Shown one piece after another: positions 14,126 to 27,742 of a stretch of DNA of 64,000 nucleotides. The notes under the pieces were generated by a model. That model made no database searches. It was not told the origin of the DNA and was given only the letters and a program-made list of their open reading frames with translations. The DNA comes from Eunapius fragilis (lineage: Eukaryota > Porifera > Demospongiae > Spongillida > Spongillidae), in assembly GCA_963681505.1 (NCBI GenBank), contig OY811971.1, positions 6,419,351 to 6,483,350 on the forward strand, in the 5' to 3' direction. Made by a program: the position numbers and the translations under genes. Numbering within the stretch: position 1 is the stretch's first letter; every line of letters begins with the position of its first letter.

Positions 14126-17100
14126 ACCAATCGGCCCAATTGGCATCATTACGACATATCGCGCCAAATGGGCCGATGAAACCAATTGGCCCAATGGCAA
14201 TAATTCAATGTGACATATCGCACCAATTGGGCCCATGGAACCAATTGGCCCAATTGGCATACATAGTACTAATCGCGTCAATAGGTACCGTGGAACCAAT
14301 TGTCCTATTTGGCATACATAGTACATATCGCGCCAATTGGGCCTATGGAACCAATTGGCCCAATTGGCAACAATAGGACATATCGCGCCAATTGGGCCGA
14401 TGGAACCAATTTGCCCAATTGGCAATAATTCATTGAGATACATCGTACCAAATGGGCCCGTGGAACCAATTGGCTCATTTGGCATACATAGTACATATCG
14501 CGCCAATTAGGCCTGTTGAACCAATTGGCCCAATTGGCATTAATAGAATATATCGCGCCAATAGGGCCGATAGAACCAATTGGCCCAATTGGCATCGGAT
14601 CCATTCATTGGTACTAATCGCACCAAATGGGCCCGCGGAACCAATTGACCCAATTGGCATAAATAAGACATATCGCGCCAAATGGGCCGATGGAACCAAT
14701 TGGCCAAATTGGCATCAATTCATTGCTACATATCGCACGTATTGGGCCCGTGGAACCATTTGGCTCATTTGGCATACGTAGTACATATCGCGCCAATTGG
14801 GCCCGTGGAACCAATTGGCCCAATTGGCATCAATTGTACATATCGCGCCAATTGGGACAATGGAACCAATTGGCCCAATTAACAATAATTCATTGAGACA
14901 CATCGCACCAATTGGACCCGTGGAACCAATTGGCCCAATTGGCATAGATCGAACATATCGCGCCAATTGGGCAGGTGGAACCGATTGGCCCAATTGGCAA
15001 CAATAGGACATATCGCGCCAAATGGGCAGATGGAACCAATTGGCCCAATTGGCACGAATTTATTGGGACAAATCGCACCAATTGGGCCAGTGGAACCTAT
15101 TGGCCCAATTGGCATGAATAGTACATATCGCGCCAATTGGGCCGATGGAACCAAATGGCCCATTTGGCAATAATTCATAGAGACATATTTCACAAATTGA
15201 GCCCGTGGAACCAATTGGCCCATTTGGCATACATAGTACATATCGCGCCTATTGGGCCCGTGGAACCTATTGGCCCAATTGGCAACATAGGACATATCGC
15301 ACCAATTGGGCCCGTGGAACCAATTGGCCCAATTGGAACCAATTCATTGGGACAAATCGCACCAATTGGGCCCGTCGAACCAATTGGCCCAATTGGCATG
15401 AATAGTACATATCGCGCCAATTGGGCCCGTGGAACCTATTGGCCCAATTGGCAACAAAGGACATATCGCACCAATTGGGCCCGTGGAACCAATTGGCCCT
15501 ATTGGCACCCTTTCATTGGGACAAATCGCACTAATTGGGCCCATGGAACCAATTGGCCCATTTAGCATAAATAGTACATATCGCGGCAATTGGGCTGATG
15601 GAACCAATTGGCCCAATTGACAATAATTCATTGAGACATATCTAACCAATTGGGCCCGTGGAACCAATTGGCCCATTTGGCATACTTAGTACATATTGCG
15701 CCTATTGGGCCCGTGGAACCAATTGGCCCAATTGGCAACAATAGGACATATCGCGCCAATTGGGCCGTTGGAACCAATTGGCCCAAATGGTATCTATTCA
15801 TTGTGACATATCGCTCCAATTAGGCCCGTGGAACGTATTGGCCCAATTGGCATTAAAAGAGCATAACGCGCCAATTGGCCCGTGGAACCCATTGGCCCAA
15901 TTGGCAATAATTCATTGAGACATATCGCACCAATTGGGCCCGTGGAACCAATTGGCCCAATTGGCATACGTAGTACATATCGCGCCAATTGGGCCAATGG
16001 AACCAATTTGCCCAATTGGCAATAATTCATTGAGATGTATCGCATCAATTGGGCCCGTGGAACCAATTGGCCCATTTGGCATTAATAGTACATATCGCGC
16101 CAATTGGGCCGATGGAACCAATTTGCCCAATTGGCAATAATTCATTGAGATATATTGTACCAATTGGGCCCGTGGAACCAATTGGCTCATTTGGCATACA
16201 TAGTACATATCGCGCCAATTAGGCCTGTTGAACAGATTGGCCCAATTGGCATCAATAGAATATATCGCGCCAATAGGGCCGATGGAACCAATTGGCCCAA
16301 TTGGCATCCATTCATTGGTACAAATCGCACCAAATGGGCCCGCGGAACCAATTGAGCCAATTGGCATCAATAAGACATATAGCGCCAAATGGGCCGATGG
16401 AACCAATTGGCCAAATTGGCATCAATTCATTGCTACATATTGCACGTATTGGGCCCGTGGAACCATTTGGCTCATTTGGCATACATAGCTCATATCGCGC
16501 CAATTGGGCCCGTTGAACCAATTGGCCCAATTTGCATCAATAGTACATATCGCGCCAATTGGGACAATGGAACCAATTGGCCCAATTGGCAATAATTCAT
16601 TGAGACACATCGCACCAATTGGACCCGTGGAACCAATTGGCCCAATTGGCATACATAGAATATATCGCGCTAATTGGGCAGGTGGAACCGATTGGCCCAA
16701 TTGGCAACAATAGGACATATCGCGCCAATTGGGCCGATGGAACCAATTGGCCCAATTGGCACCAATTAATTGGGACAAATCGCACCAATTGGGCCCGTGG
16801 AACCAATTGGCACAATTGGCATTAATAGTACATATCGCGCCGATTGGGCCGATGGAACCAAATGGCCAATTTGGCAATAATTCATAGAGACATATTTCAC
16901 AAATTGGGCCCGTGGAACCAATTGGCCCATTTGGCATACATAGTACATATCGCGCCAATTGGGCCCGTGGAACCTATTGGCCCAATTGGCAACAATACGA
17001 CATATCGCACCAATTGGGCCCGTGGAACCAATTGGCCCATTTGGCACCAATTCATTGGGACAAATCGCACCAATTGGGCCCGTGGAACCAATTGGCCCAA

Positions 17101-20100
17101 TTGGCATGAATAGTACATATCGCGCCAATTGGGCCGATGGAACCAAATGGCCCATTTGGCAATAATTTATAGAGACATATTTCACAAATTGGGCCCGTGG
17201 AACCAATTGGCCCATTTGGCATACATAGTACATATCGCGCCAATTGGGCCCGTGGAACCTATTGGCCCAATTGGCAACAATAGGACATATCGCACCAATT
17301 GGGCCCGTGGAACCAATTGGCCCATTTGGCACCAATTCATTGGGACAAATCGCACCAATTGGGCCCGTGGAACCAATTGGCCCAATTGGCATGAATAGTA
17401 CATATCGCGCCAATTGGGCCGATGGAACCAAATGGCCCATTTGGCAATAATTCATAGAGACATATTTCACAAATTGGGCCCGTGGAACCAATTGGCCCAT
17501 TTGGCATACATAGTACATATCGCGCCAATTGGGCCCGTGGAACCTTTTCGCCCAATTGGCAACAATAGGACATATCGCACCAATTGGGCCCGTGGAACCA
17601 ATTGGCCCAATTGGCACCAATTCATTGGGACAAATCGCACCAATTGGGCCCATGGAACCAATTGCCCAATTAGCATAAATAGTACATAGCGCGGAAATTG
17701 GGCCGATGGAACCAATTGGCCCAATTAGCAATAATTCATTGAGACATATCGCACCAATTGGGCCCGTGGAACCAATTGGCCCATTTGGCGAACTTAGTAC
17801 ATATCGCGCAAATTGGGCCCGTGGAACCAATTGGCCCAATTGGCAACAATAGGACATATCGCGCCAATTGGGCCGATGGAACCAATTGGCCCAAATGGTA
17901 TCTATTCATTGTGACATATCGCACCAATTAGGCCCGTGGAACGTATTGGCCCAATTGGCATAAATAGAACATAACGCGCCAATTGGCCCGTGGAACCCAT
18001 TGGCCCAATTGGCAATAATTCATTGAGACATATCGCACCAATTGGGCCCGTGGAACCAATTGGCCCAATTGGCATACGTAGTAAATATCGCGCCAATTGG
18101 GCCAATGGAACCGATTTGCCCAATTGGCAATAATTCATTGAGATATATCGCATCAATTGGGACCGTGGAACCAATTGGGCCATTTGGCATAAATAGTACA
18201 TATTGCCCCAATTGGGCCGATGGAACCAATTGGCCCAATTGGCATCAATTCATAGGGACATATCGCACCAATTGGGCCCGTGGAACCTATTGGCCCAATT
18301 GGCATAAATATTACATATCGCGCCGATTGGGCCATTGGAACCAATTGGCCCAATTGGCATTAAATCAATGGGACATATCGCACCCATTGGGCCCGTGGAA
18401 CCAACTGGCCCAATTGGCATAAATATTACATATCGCGCCAATTGGGCCAATGGAATCAATTGGCCCAATTGGCAACAACAGGACATATCGCGCCAATTGG
18501 GCCGATGGAACCAATTGGCCCAATTGGCATCAATTCATTGGGACATATCGCTCCAATTAGGCCTGTGGAACCAATTGGCCTAATTGGCTTATAAAGTACA
18601 TATCAAGCCACGTGGGCCAATGGAACCAATTGGCCCAATTGGCAATAATTCTTTGAGACTTATCGCACCAATTGGCCTGTGGAACCAAGTTGCCCAATTG
18701 GCATAAATTGTACAATTGGCATAAATAGTACATATCGTGCCACGTGAGCTGATGGAACCAATTGGCCCATCGCACCATTAGGGCCCGTGGAACCAATTGG
18801 CCCAATTGGCATACATAGTAGACATCGCGCAAATTGGGCCTGTGGAATCAATTGGCCCAATTGGCATCAATAGGACATATCGCGCCAATTGCGCCGATGG
18901 AACCGATTGGCCCAATTGGCATCAATTCATTGGTACATATCGCACCAATTGGGCCTGTGGTACCAATTGGCCTTATAGGAACAATCGCGCCAATTGGGCC
19001 GATGGAACCAATTGGCCCAATTGGCATCAATTCATTGGGACATATCGCTCCAATTAGGCCCGTGGATCCAAATGGCCCAATAGGCATAAATAGTACATAT
19101 CGCGCCAATTATGCCGCTGGAACCATTAGGCCCAATTGGCAATAATTCATTGAGACATATCGTACCAATTGGGCCCGTGGATCCAATTGGCCCAATTGGC
19201 ATACGCAGTACATATCGCGCCAATTAGGCCCGTGGAACCAATCGGCCCAATTGGCATAAATATTACATATCGCGCCAATTGGGCCGATGGAACCAACTGG
19301 CCCAATTGGCATTAATTCATTGCGACGTATCACACCAATTGGGCCCGTGGAACCAATTGGCCCATTTGGCATACATTGTACATATCGCTCCAATTGGGCC
19401 CGTGGAACCAATTGGTCCAATTGGCATCAATACGACACATCGCTCCTAATGGGCCGATGGAACCAATTGGCCCAATTGGCATCAATTCATTGGTACATAT
19501 CGCACCATTTGGGCCCGTGGAACCTATTGGCCCATTTGGCATAAATATTACATATCGCGCCAATTGGGCCATTGGAACCAATTGGCCCAATTGGCATTAA
19601 ATCAATGGGACATATCGCACCAATTGGGCCCGTGGAACCAATTGGCCCAATTGGCATAAATATTACATATCGCGCCAATTGGGCCAATGGAACCAATTGG
19701 CCCAATTGGCAACAATAGGACATATCGCGCCAATTGGGCCGATGGAACCAATTGGCCCAATTGGCATCAATTCATTGGGACATATCGCTCCAATTAGGCC
19801 TGTGGAACCAATTGGCCTAATTGGCTTATAAAGTACATATCAAGCCACGTGGGCCAATGGAACCAATTGGCCCAATTGGCAATAATTCTTTGAGACTTAT
19901 CGCACCAATTGGCCTGTGGAACCAAGTTGCCCAATTGGCATAAATTGTACAATTGGCATAAATAGTACATATCGTGCCACGTGAGCTGATGGAACCAATT
20001 GGCCCATCGCACCATTAGGGCCCGTAGAACCAATTGGCCCAATTGGCATACATAGTAGACATCGCGCAAATTGGGCCTGTGGAATCAATTGGCCCAATTG

Positions 20101-20473
20101 GCATCAATAGGACATATCGCGCCAATTGCGCCGATGGAACCGATTGGCCCAATTGGCATCAATTCATTGGTACATATCGCACCAATTGGGCCTGTGGTAC
20201 CAATTGGCCTTATAGGAACAATCGCGCCAATTGGGCCGATGGAACCAATTGGCCCAAATGGCATCAATTCATTGCGACATATCGCTCCAATTAGGCCCGT
20301 GGATCCAAATGGCCCAATAGGCATAAATAGTACATATCGCGCCAATTATGCCGCTGGAACCATTAGGCCGAATTGGCAATAATTCATTGAGACATATCGT
20401 ACCAATTGGGCCCGTGGATCCAATTGGCCCAATTGGCATACGCAGTACATATCGCGCCAATTAGGCCCGTGGA
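14126..20473 (+). repeat. Higher-order repeat copy 3, extended by an internal 1.24-kb duplication
   Basis: Copy 3 follows copy 2 up to about 19.2 kb. A block of about 1237 bp is then repeated: the segment around 18557-19223 recurs at 19794-20460. Copy 3 is therefore 6348 bp instead of 5112 bp. Between the two duplicate blocks lies a monomer group (about 19240-19560) that also follows copy 4 at about 25.59-25.87 kb. This suggests unequal exchange between array positions rather than simple slippage. Confidence 0.75.
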
Positions 20474-23400
20474 ACCAATCGGCCCAATTGGCATCATTAC
20501 GACATATCGCGCCAAATGGGCCGATGAAACCAATTGGCCCAATGGCAATAATTCAATGAGACATATCGCACCAATTGGGCCCATGGAACCAATTGGCCCA
20601 ATTGGCATACATAGTACTAATCGCGTCAATAGGTACCGTTGAACCAATTGTCCTATTTGGCATACATAGTACATATCGCGCCAATTGGGCCTATGGAACC
20701 AATTGGCCCAATTGGCAACAATAGGACATATCGCGCCAATTGGGCCGATGGAACCAATTTGCCCAATTGGCAATAATTCATTGAGATACATCGTACCAAA
20801 TGGGCCCGTGGAACCAATTGGCTCATTTGGCATACATAGTACATATCGCGCCAATTAGGCCTGTTGAACCAATTGGCCCAATTGGCATTAATAGAATATA
20901 TCGCGCCAATAGGGCCGATAGAACCAATTGGCCCAATTGGCATCGGATCCATTCATTGGTACTAATCGCACCAAATGGGCCCGCGGAACCAATTGACCCA
21001 ATTGGCATCATTAAGACATATCGCGCCAAATGGGCCGATGGAACCAATTGGCCAAATTGGCATCAATTCATTGCTACATATCGCACGTATTGGGCCCGTG
21101 GAACCATTTGGCTCATTTGGCATACGTAGTACATATCGCGCCAATTGGGCCCGTGGAACCAATTGGCCCAATTGGCATCAATTGTACATATCGCGCCAAT
21201 TGGGACAATGGAACCAATTGGCCCAATTAACAATAATTCATTGAGACACATCGCACCAATTGGACCCGTGGAACCAATTGGCCCAATTGGCATAGATCGA
21301 ACATATCGCGCCAATTGGGCAGGTGGAACCGATTGGCCCAATTGGCAACAATAGGACATATCGCGCCAAATGGGCAGATGGAACCAATTGGCCCAATTGG
21401 CACGAATTTATTGGGACAAATCGCACCAATTGGGCCAGTGGAACCTATTGGCCCAATTGGCATGAATAGTACATATCGCGCCAATTGGGCCGATGGAACC
21501 AAATGGCCCATTTGGCAATAATTCATAGAGACATATTTCACAAATTGAGCCCGTGGAACCAATTGGCCCATTTGACATACATAGTACATATCGCGCCTAT
21601 TGGGCCCGTGGAACCTATTGGCCCAATTGGCAACAATAGGACATATCGCACCAATTGGGCCCGTGGAACCAATTGGCCCAATTGGAACCAATTCATTGGG
21701 ACAAATCGCACCAATTGGGCCCGTCGAACCAATTGGCCCAATTGGCATGAATAGTACATATCGCGCCAATTGGGCCCGTGGAACCTATTGGCCCAATTGG
21801 CAACAATAGGACATATCGCACCAATTGGGCCCGTGGAACCAATTGGCCCTATTGGCACCATTTCATTGGGACAAATCGCACTAATTGGGCCCATGGAACC
21901 AATTGGCCCATTTAGCATAAATAGTACATATCGCGGCAATTGGGCTGATGGAACCAATTGGCCCAATTGACACTAATTCATTGAGACATATCTAACCAAT
22001 TGGGCCCGTGGAACCAATTGGCCCATTTGGCATACTTAGTACATATCGCGCCTATTGGGCCCGTGGAACCAATTGGCCCAATTGGCAACAATAGGACATA
22101 TCGCGCCAATTGGGCCGATGGAACCAATTGGCCCAAATGGTATCTATTGATTGTGACATATCGCTCCAATTAGGCCCGTGGAACGTATTGGCCCAATTGG
22201 CATTAAAAGAGCATAACGCGCCAATTGGCCCGTGGAACCCATTGGCCCAATCGGCAATAATTCATTGAGACATATCGCACCAATTGGGCCCGTGGAACCA
22301 ATTGGCCCAATTGGCATACGTAGTACATATCGCGCCAATTGGGCCAATGGAACCAATTTGCCCAATTGGCAATAATTCATTGAGATGTATCGCATCAATT
22401 GGGCCCGTGGAACCAATTGGCCCATTTGGCATTAATAGTACATATCGCGCCAATTGGGCCGATGGAACCAATTTGCCCAATTGGCAATAATTCATTGAGA
22501 TATCTTGTACCAATTGGGCCCGTGGAACCAATTGGCTCATTTGGCATACATAGTACATATCGCGCCACTTAGGCCTGTTGAACAGATTGGCCCAATTGGC
22601 ATCAATAGAATATATCGCGCCAATAGGGCCGATGGAACCAATTGGCCCAATTGGCATCCATTCATTGGTACAAATCGCACCAAATGGGCCCGCGGAACCA
22701 ATTGAGCCAATTGGCATCAATAAGACATATAGCGCCAAATGGGCCGATGGAACCAATTGGCCAAATTGGCATCAATTCATTGCTACATATTGCACGTATT
22801 GGGCCCGTGGAACCATTTGGCTCATTTGGCATACATAGTTCATATCGCGCCAATTGGGCCCGTGGAACCAATTGGCCCAATTTGCATCAATAGTACATAT
22901 CGCGCCAATTGGGACAATGGAACCAATTGGCCCAATTGGCAATAATTCATTGAGACACATCGCACCAATTGGACCCGTGGAACCAATTGGCCCAATTGGC
23001 ATACATAGAATATATCGCGCTAATTGGGCAGGTGGAACCGATTGGCCCAATTGGCAACAATAGGACATATCGCGCCAATTGGGCCGATGGAACCAATTGG
23101 CCCAATTGGCACCAATTAATTGGGACAAATCGCACCAATTGGGCCCGTGGAACCAATTGGCACAATTGGCATTAATAGTACATATCGCGCCGATTGGGCC
23201 GATGGAACCAAATGGCCAATTTGGCAATAATTCATAGAGACATATTTCACAAATTGGGCCCGTGGAACCAATTGGCCCATTTGGCATACATAGTACATAT
23301 CGCGCCAATTGGGCCCGTGGAACCTATTGGCCCAATTGGCAACAATACGACATATCGCACCAATTGGGCCCGTGGAACCAATTGGCCCATTTGGCACCAA

Positions 23401-25590
23401 TTCATTGGGACAAATCGCACCAATTGGGCCCGTGGAACCAATTGGCCCAATTGGCATGAATAGTACATATCGCGCCAATTGGGCCGATGGAACCAAATGG
23501 CCCATTTGGCAATAATTCATAGAGACATATTTCACAAATTGGGCCCGTGGAACCAATTGGCCCATTTGGCATACATAGTACATATCGCGCCAATTGGGCC
23601 CGTGGAACCTATTGGCCCAATTGGCAACAATAGGACATATCGCACCAATTGGGCCCGTGGAACCAATTGGCCCATTTGGCACCAATTCATTGGGACAAAT
23701 CGCACCAATTGGGCCCGTGGAACCAATTGGCCCAATTGGCATGAATAGTACATATCGCGCCAATTGGGCCGATGGAACCAAATGGCCCATTTGGCAATAA
23801 TTCATAGAGACATATTTCACAAATTGGGCCCGTGGAACCAATTGGCCCATTTGGCATACATAGTACATATCGCGCCAATTGGGCCCGTGGAACCTATTGG
23901 CCCAATTGGCAACAATAGGACATATCGCACCAATTGGGCCCGTGGAACCAATTGGCCCAATTGGCACCAATTCATTGGGACAAATCGCACCAATTGGGCC
24001 CATGGAACCAATTGCCCAATTAGCATAAATAGTACATAGCGCGGAAATTGGGCCGATGGAACCAATTGGCTCAATTAGCAATAATTCATTGAGACATATC
24101 GCACCAATTGGGCCCGTGGAACCAATTGGCCCATTTGGCGAACTTAGTACATATCGCGCAAATTGGGCCCGTGGAACCAATTGGCCCAATTGGCAACAAT
24201 AGGACATATCGCGCCAATTGGGCCGATGGAACCAATTGGCCCAAATGGTATCTATTCATTGTGACATATCGCACCAATTAGGCCCGTTGAACGTATTGGC
24301 CCAATTGGCATAAATAGAACATAACGCGCCAATTGGCCCGTGGAACCCATTGGCCCAATTGGCAATAATTCATTGAGACATATCGCACCAATTGGGCCCG
24401 TGGAACCAATTGGCCCAATTGGCATACGTAGTAAATATCGCGCCAATTGGGCCAATGGAACCGATTTGCCCAATTGGCAATAATTCATTGAGATATATCG
24501 CATCAATTGGGACCGTGGAACCAATTGGGCCATTTGGCATAAATAATACATATTGCCCCAATTGGGCCGATGGAACCAATTGGCCCAATTGGCATCAATT
24601 CATAGGGACATATCGCACCAATTGGGCCCGTGGAACCTATTGGCCCAATTGGCATAAATATTACATATCGCGCCGATTGGGTCATTGGAACCAATTGGCC
24701 CAATTGGCATTAAATCAATGGGACATATCGCACCCATTGGGCCCGTGGAACCAATTGGCCCAATTGGCATAAATATTACATATCGCGCCAATTGGGCCAA
24801 TGGAACCAATTGGCCCAATTGGCAACAACAGGACATATCGCGCCAATTGGGCCGATGGAACCAATTGGCCCAATTGGCATCAATTCATTGGGACATATCG
24901 CTCCAATTAGGCCTGTGGAACCAATTGGCCTAATTGGCTTATAAAGTACATATCAAGCCACGTGGGCCAATGGAACCAATTGGCCCAATTGGCAATAATT
25001 CTTTGAGACTTATCGCACCAATTGGCCTGTGGAACCAATTGGCCCAATTGGCATAAATTGTACAATTGGCATAAATAGTACATATCGTGCCACGTGAGCT
25101 GATGGAACCAATTGGCCCATCGCACCATTAGGGCCCGTGGAACCAATTGGCCCAATTGGCATACATAGTAGACATCGCGCAAATTGGGCCTGTGGAATCA
25201 ATTGGCCCAATTGGCATCAATAGGACATATCGCGCCAATTGCGCCGATGGAACCGATTGGCCCAATTGGCATCAATTCATTGGTACATATCGCACCAATT
25301 GGGCCTGTGGTACCAATTGGCCTTATAGGAACAATCGCGCCAATTGGGCCGATGGAACCAATTGGCCCAATTGGCATCAATTCATTGGGACATATCGCTC
25401 CAATTAGGCCCGTGGATCCAAATGGCCCAATAGGCATAAATAGTACATATCGCGCCAATTATGCCGCTGGAACCATTAGGCCCAATTGGCAATAATTCAT
25501 TGAGACATATCGTACCAATTGGGCCCGTGGATCCAATTGGCCCAATTGGCATACGCAGTACATATCGCGCCAATTAGGCCCGTGGAACCA
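20474..25590 (+). repeat. Higher-order repeat copy 4 (about 5.1 kb)
   Basis: Fourth copy. It matches copy 3 at an offset of 6350 up to about 25.6 kb. It shares single-base variants with copy 3 that copies 1 and 2 lack (for example the GGCATTAATAGTAC variant near 23170, matching 16820), so copies 3 and 4 are the closest pair in that part of the unit. Confidence 0.75.
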
Positions 25591-27066
25591 ATCGGCCCAA
25601 TTGGCATAAATATTACATATCGCGCCAATTGGGCCGATGGAACCAACTGGCCCAATTGGCATTAATTCATTGCGACGTATCACACCAATTGGGCCCGTGG
25701 AACCAATTGGCCCATTTGGCATACATTGTGCATATCGCGCCAATTAGGCCCGTGGAACCAATCGGCCCAATTGGCATAAATATTACATATCGCTCCTAAT
25801 GGGCCGATGGAACCAATTGGCCCAATTGGCATCAATTCATTGGTACATATCGCACCATTTGGGCCCGTGGAACCAATTGGCCCAATTGGCATCAATACGA
25901 CATATTGCGCCAAATGGGCCGATAAAATCAATTGGCCCAATTGGCAATAATTCATTGAGACATATCGCACCAATTGGGCCCGTGGAACCAATTGGCCCAA
26001 TTGGCATCAATAAGACATATCGCGCCAAATGGGCCGATGGAACCAATTGGCCAAATTGTTGTCAATTCATTGGTACAGATCGCACATATTGGGCCCGTGG
26101 AACCAATTGGCCCATTTGGCATACGTAGTACATATCGCGCCAATTGGGCCCGTGGAACCTAGTTGGCCCAATTGGCATCAATAGTACACATCGCGCCAAT
26201 TGGGCCAATGGAACCAATATGCCTAATTGGCAATAATTCATTGAGATATATCGCACCAATTGGGCCCGTGGAACCAATTGGCCCATTTTGCATGAATAGT
26301 ACATATCGCGCCAATTTGGCCGATAGAACCAATTGGCCCAATTGGCATCAATTCATTGGGATAAATCGCACCAATTGGGCCCTTGGAACCAATTTGCCCT
26401 ATTGGCATAAATATTACATATCGCGCCGGTTGGGCCATTGGAACCAATTGGCCCAATTGGCATTAATTTTATGGGACATATCGCACCAATTGGGCCCGTG
26501 GAACCAATTGGCCCAATTGGCATACATAGTACATATCGCGCCAATTGGGCCTGTGGAACCAATTGGCCCGATTGGCATCAATAGGATATATCGCCCCAAT
26601 TGGGCCGATGGAACCAATTGGCTCAATTGGCATCAATTCATTGGTACAAATCGCCCCAATTGGGCCCGTGGAACCAATTGGCCCCATTGGCATCAATAAG
26701 ACATATCGCGCCAAATGGGCCGATGGAACCAATTGGCCAAATTGGCATCAATTCATTGGTACATATCGCACATATTGGGCCCGTGGAACCAATTGGCCCA
26801 ATTGGCATACATAGTACATATCGCGCCAATTGGGCCTGTGGAACCAATTGGCCCGATTGGCATCAATAGGATATATCGCGCCAATTGGGCCGATGGAACC
26901 AATTGGCTCAATTGGCATCAATTCATTGGTACAAATCGCCCCAATTGGGCCCGTGGAACCAATTGGCCCCATTGGCATCAATAAGACATATCGCGCCAAA
27001 TGGGCCGATGGAACCAATTGGCCAAATTGGCATCAATTCATTGGTACATATCGCACAAATTGGGCC
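25591..27066 (+). repeat. Satellite tail with a 285-bp tandem duplication, up to the Ginger insertion
   Basis: These monomers no longer follow the 5.1-kb unit. The last part holds two near-identical 285-bp blocks (about 26530-26815 and 26815-27066). The second is cut by the transposon at 27066, inside a CAAATTGGGCC monomer that resumes at 30751. Confidence 0.75.
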
Positions 27067-27505
27067 TGTCACGCAAAAATTGATCCGGGTAAAAAGTGAT
27101 CTGGCCGGATCATTTTTTACTGCAATAATTGATCCGGCCGGATCACTTTCGGTTGCAAAAAGTGATCCGTCTCTGCAAAAAGTGATCCGGGTACAAATTC
27201 TCGTCAATACCAGTTTGTTTTGATGATCTTAGCAATGCTCTAAAGGGCCTGGCTCCATTCCACCAGTTGTTGTTCACTTCTCTATATAGGGAGACAATCC
27301 ATTACGTATCGATCCTGACGGAAAACGGCATGCATGCATCCTTTTCAGTTCTGCCAATACATGAACACGAGACAGGTCCATTAGCATGCGTTGCCCGCGG
27401 ATCACCTTTTGCTGCCAAAACTGATCCGGACCTGGTAATCTACGTATGCATGCATATGTATAAGGTACGCCCGGGTACCTTTGTGCAGCCAAAACTGACC
27501 AGGGT
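27067..27505 (+). repeat. Ginger left terminal inverted repeat with GATCCGG sub-repeats
   Basis: This pairs with about 30310-30750 in inverse orientation, including the shared CTATATAG-GAGACAATCC region, the ATGAACACGAGACAGGTCC region and the CCCGCGGATCACC region. Inside it, GATCCGG or its complement recurs about every 20-40 bases in the first 130 bp, once as the palindrome GATCCGGCCGGATC. Such clustered subterminal motifs are usual transposase-binding candidates; that role is inference. Confidence 0.85.
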
Positions 27506-27742
27506 AGTATAGTAGTATACATGCATATGCAAAAGTTATGCATGAGGTACGCCGGGATCAACAACATAATGACAATAAAGGGAACTTCATCAAAACATTT
27601 TAATGTGACTCGCAAATCATATACCGAATTTAGCTTAATTAGATTGGTTATTTTAATGTGGTTGTTTTACGTGAGAATGGATGAATTGAACGGCGCGGCT
27701 AGTCTGAATGAATCAAGTTTGATCGACGACACCTTTCTCGGT

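Larger units (their letters stand above)
1..27066 (+). repeat. Hairpin-forming satellite array, left arm (forward orientation)
   Basis: Tandem array of one monomer in two lengths, 55 and 60 bp. Each monomer reads, in order, CCAATTGGGCC, TGGAACCAATTGGCCC, AATTGGCA and a variable tail ending in CATATCG. Short monomers carry an AGTACATATCG-like tail and long ones a TTCATTG-GACATATCG-like tail. Single-base changes are common, and indels are rare enough that phase is kept for 27 kb. The monomer holds GCCAATTGGGCC and its reverse complement GGCCCAATTGGC 13 bases apart, so each can form a hairpin. No gene is visible. Both strands show many open frames because the monomer is poor in stop codons. Forward means TGGAACC on the plus strand. 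Confidence 0.97.

Noticed and set aside
1..27066. Dozens of 60-190-codon frames, many with GPIGSTGPIGAI (collagen-like Gly at every third residue)
   Set aside because: They occur in several frames of both strands, follow the 55/60-bp monomer exactly, contain no non-repeat sequence and end wherever monomer phase slips. They are products of the DNA repeat.
27267..27615. Open frames in the Ginger left terminal repeat
   Set aside because: They lie inside the inverted repeat, have no protein similarity I recognise, and are interrupted in the right-hand copy.
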